7,815 nucleotides of DNA from a bacterium (GTDB taxonomy: Bacteria; Zixibacteria; MSB-5A5; GN15; FEB-12): NCBI GenBank assembly GCA_030668045.1, contig DAOUUR010000091.1, positions 1 through 7,815 of the forward strand. Direction: 5' to 3'. A program made the translations under genes and the position numbers. Shown here in pieces: positions 6,065 to 7,815 of this stretch (its first letter is position 1; each line of letters opens with the position of its first letter). Below the pieces are notes generated by a model, which was not told where the DNA came from, did not search any database, and was given only the letters and a program-made list of their open reading frames with translations.

Positions 6065-7133
6065 TGTTTCTCCCGGCAAGCTGCTTCATCACCTTGATCT
6101 GCTCGGCAATACTACTTTCGAATATTGCCGTCGTTTCAACTCTTTCCAGACTCGCCTGCCGCATCGACTCGTGCGGGTCGGCATCGTCAATAATTTTCTC
6201 AATTGTATGCTCAAGACTATCCATATCATTCTCGGGGAAGAGATAACCGGAGTCAGGCGTCAACCACTCAGCTACACCCGGGATGTCGGCGGCAATCGGA
6301 ATCAGTCCGAGCGCCATCGCCTCTATTAATGAAACCGGTGAGGAATCGGATCGCGAGGCGGAAAGATAGAGATCAAAACCGGACATAAACTTGAGAAACT
6401 GCTGTCGCGGCATCTTGTCATAAAACTCTATACCGGGGGTAGAAATGTCGGCAGCTTGACGTTTGAACTGGTCGTAAAGACTGCCAAACGAAGGAAACGT
6501 AACTGTGACTTTCCCCTCTCGCAGCAAAGAAGCCAGCGCCTTGATTATGAATACGTTATTGTAAACTGGTTCGTGCAATCGCGGGACGATGATTCTCAGA
6601 GGCTTCCCCAACCGATAGTCACGGCGATGAAAGTCCAGGTACGTCCGTTCGATTCCCCAGGGGGACACGGCACTATTGCTCAGTGGTGCAAGTTCTCCTG
6701 CTGCCGAGAGGAGGTATTGCGAGTCACCAAAGACATGATTCGCTCGTCTAAGGGCAATGATTGTCTTTCTTCTATGCAGGTATGACCTGTTCGGAACTAT
6801 GAGAATGTCGGACCCCCACAGCACCAGTACAATTGGTGGGCCACTCTCTCCGACAGCGAGTGCTGCGCTGTAACCGTAGCCACTGGCAAAGTGTGGGTTG
6901 ACAATATCGGGCTTGAATTCCTTTATCACTGCCCGTATCTCAAACGAGGATAGCCAATAATGCAGTTGCCGGATCGGTCCGCGCCGCTTTAATCGATAGT
7001 GTCCAAGATTGCCGCGTTCAAGCGATGCGGTAACGACTCGGCATCCCTGTCGCACCAATTCCCGAACATACCGTTCGGTATGAAACGATCTGCTGTCGGC
7101 GAGCACCAGTACTTTGAGGCGATCAATCACCAC
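6057..7133 (-). CDS. GT4-type glycosyltransferase, middle gene of the polysaccharide operon
   Basis: This is a second GT-B-fold, retaining glycosyltransferase of about 358 residues. The N-terminal half begins LKVLVLADSRSFHTERYVRE and contains the PDIVNPHFASGYG segment and LWGSDILI, typical of the acceptor domain. The C-terminal half starts around RIIVPRLHEPVYNN. It carries DSSPVSLIEAMALG, a D-x7-E form of the GT4 EX7E donor motif (D263 and E271 in this numbering). IPIAADIPGVAEWL and the GYLFPENDMDSL tail follow. I chose GTG 7133 because GGGGA stands 7 bases upstream and the protein then starts right before the first beta strand. The next GTG (7130) would give a GTGA overlap with the upstream stop. 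An ATG at 7169 adds twelve residues but lacks a ribosome site. The longer frame back to 7277 is inside the upstream gene and does not look like protein. The overlaps at both ends indicate one transcript. Confidence 0.9.
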   Translation of the reverse strand: MVIDRLKVLVLADSRSFHTERYVRELVRQGCRVVTASLERGNLGHYRLKRRGPIRQLHYWLSSFEIRAVIKEFKPDIVNPHFASGYGYSAALAVGESGPPIVLVLWGSDILIVPNRSYLHRRKTIIALRRANHVFGDSQYLLSAAGELAPLSNSAVSPWGIERTYLDFHRRDYRLGKPLRIIVPRLHEPVYNNVFIIKALASLLREGKVTVTFPSFGSLYDQFKRQAADISTPGIEFYDKMPRQQFLKFMSGFDLYLSASRSDSSPVSLIEAMALGLIPIAADIPGVAEWLTPDSGYLFPENDMDSLEHTIEKIIDDADPHESMRQASLERVETTAIFESSIAEQIKVMKQLAGRNND

Positions 7134-7815
7134 AGTATTTTCCCCAGTGGTGATTGATGCGTGTAGCATTTGTATTGGTACGGTTTCCCTCTCCACCGCT
7201 CCTTGTACTCCTGTAGACTGTCGGCATCGGGCGGCGATGCACCCAGATTGAGATACCGCACACCAAGACGCGCGCATTCTCGGGCCTGTAAAAACATCAT
7301 GTACTGATTTGGTCGCAACGAAGAAAACACCGGATTAAAATAGCCCTGCCAATAGAGCAGCATGTCACCCTCACGTACATAAATATGACTCGCTACCGGC
7401 TGTCCGTCGTGTTCGCACCAGACCCACCGGAGTCTGTCATCATGTGTAGCCAGCTCGGCCAGCCCGGAATAAAAGGCGGATGGATACTTGGGAGAGCGTC
7501 GATGCCTTTTCTCAGTCGCTGTCATTAGAGAGAGAAACCCGGCCATGTGACAGTCGGGATCGAATGGCACCACCGCGACGTTCTCTTTTTCTGCTTTACG
7601 AATCCCGCGCCACAAGCTTTCGTGTTCGGGTTGCCAGTTGGGTGAGGAGATGTCAACGACCTGTGTAGAAATTGTCTCGGTCATCATCGCTGTTGTCTCA
7701 ATCGTTCCGTAGTAGTCATTGATATACGAGCGAACATAACCGGCACCACAAACCGCAGTCGCAAGCGTTGCGATGATCGCCGCTCTTTGGTCGACGTATT
7801 TCTCATCAACAAATA
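7127..7815 (-). CDS. FemAB/GNAT-fold transferase, C-terminal part (5' end beyond the right window edge)
   Basis: This belongs to the FemAB-like GNAT superfamily, whose members transfer amino acids or acyl groups to peptidoglycan precursors or surface glycans. Visible blocks are STQVVDIS and IRKAEKENV near 7560-7675, then RHRRSPKYPSAFYSGL, WVWCEHDGQPVASHIYV, MLLYWQGYF and RPNQYMMF. The family's closing signature is LNLGASPPDADSLQEYKERW. An internal ATG-ATG at 7687 could be mistaken for the start. However, the same frame stays open without a stop to the window end (about 42 more codons, including YVRSYINDYYGTIETT). Family members are normally over 300 residues, so the gene is almost certainly cut by the window; 228 residues are visible. 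Its stop (7129-7127) overlaps the start of the next glycosyltransferase, so it belongs to the polysaccharide operon and may decorate that glycan. The exact substrate is unknown. Confidence 0.85.
   Translation of the reverse strand, partial: FVDEKYVDQRAAIIATLATAVCGAGYVRSYINDYYGTIETTAMMTETISTQVVDISSPNWQPEHESLWRGIRKAEKENVAVVPFDPDCHMAGFLSLMTATEKRHRRSPKYPSAFYSGLAELATHDDRLRWVWCEHDGQPVASHIYVREGDMLLYWQGYFNPVFSSLRPNQYMMFLQARECARLGVRYLNLGASPPDADSLQEYKERWRGKPYQYKCYTHQSPLGKILW

Noticed and set aside
7134..7277. N-terminal extension of the middle glycosyltransferase back to 7277
   Set aside because: The extra 48 residues are Cys/Arg/Ser-rich and overlap the conserved C-terminus of the FemAB-like gene. 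The GTG at 7133/7130 has the better ribosome site and overlap.
1..7815. CRISPR arrays, insertion sequences, tRNA or rRNA genes, and phage or defence genes
   Set aside because: No spaced direct repeats, transposase motifs, terminal inverted repeats with target duplications or tRNA cloverleaf pattern were seen. All long frames are explained by the housekeeping, protease and glycan genes.

Overview
The window looks like a chromosomal piece of a Gram-negative-type bacterium from the FCB superphylum (Bacteroidota, Zixibacteria, Marinimicrobia, Latescibacteria and relatives). The strongest clue is the large plus-strand protein. It is a gingipain-like C25 protease ending in a type IX secretion (Por) sorting domain with the QNYPNPFNP signature that is common in uncultured FCB phyla. 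The phylum is an inference, because no rRNA or other marker gene is present. Base composition looks balanced by eye, and all genes appear to share the same codon style.

Layout. (1) Positions 1-2088, minus strand, hold the start of a division and cell wall (dcw) cluster read leftward: mraZ, rsmH, ftsL, then the first 65 codons of ftsI, which leaves the window at its left edge. All junctions overlap: 20 bp, then two ATGA overlaps. mraZ most likely starts at a TTG with a strong Shine-Dalgarno. Just upstream are three TGGNN repeats at an exact 10-bp period, the known architecture of a MraZ operator. (2) Positions 2089-2517 are a divergent intergenic region of about 430 bp. It holds weak promoter candidates for both directions and a nest of inverted repeats that could fold as a branched RNA. 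(3) Positions 2518-4827, plus strand, encode the secreted C25-family cysteine protease, with a signal peptide, propeptide-like region, catalytic His and Cys motifs, an Ig-like linker and a sorting domain. (4) Positions 4802-7815, minus strand, are the downstream end of a surface-polysaccharide operon read leftward: a FemAB/GNAT-fold gene cut by the right edge, then two GT4-type glycosyltransferases. All three overlap by a few bases. The last one runs tail-to-tail into the protease gene with a 26-bp coding overlap.

How the genes fit together. MraZ represses the dcw promoter. RsmH methylates 16S rRNA. FtsL and FtsI belong to the septal peptidoglycan machine. The glycosyltransferase/FemAB block probably makes a lipopolysaccharide, capsule or exopolysaccharide. 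The protease is probably exported across the outer membrane by a T9SS encoded elsewhere. I see no mobile element, CRISPR array, tRNA or rRNA. I do not see a clear new multi-gene system. The least explained parts are the 2253-2342 inverted-repeat nest, the operator/start arrangement of mraZ and the terminator-free convergent overlap.
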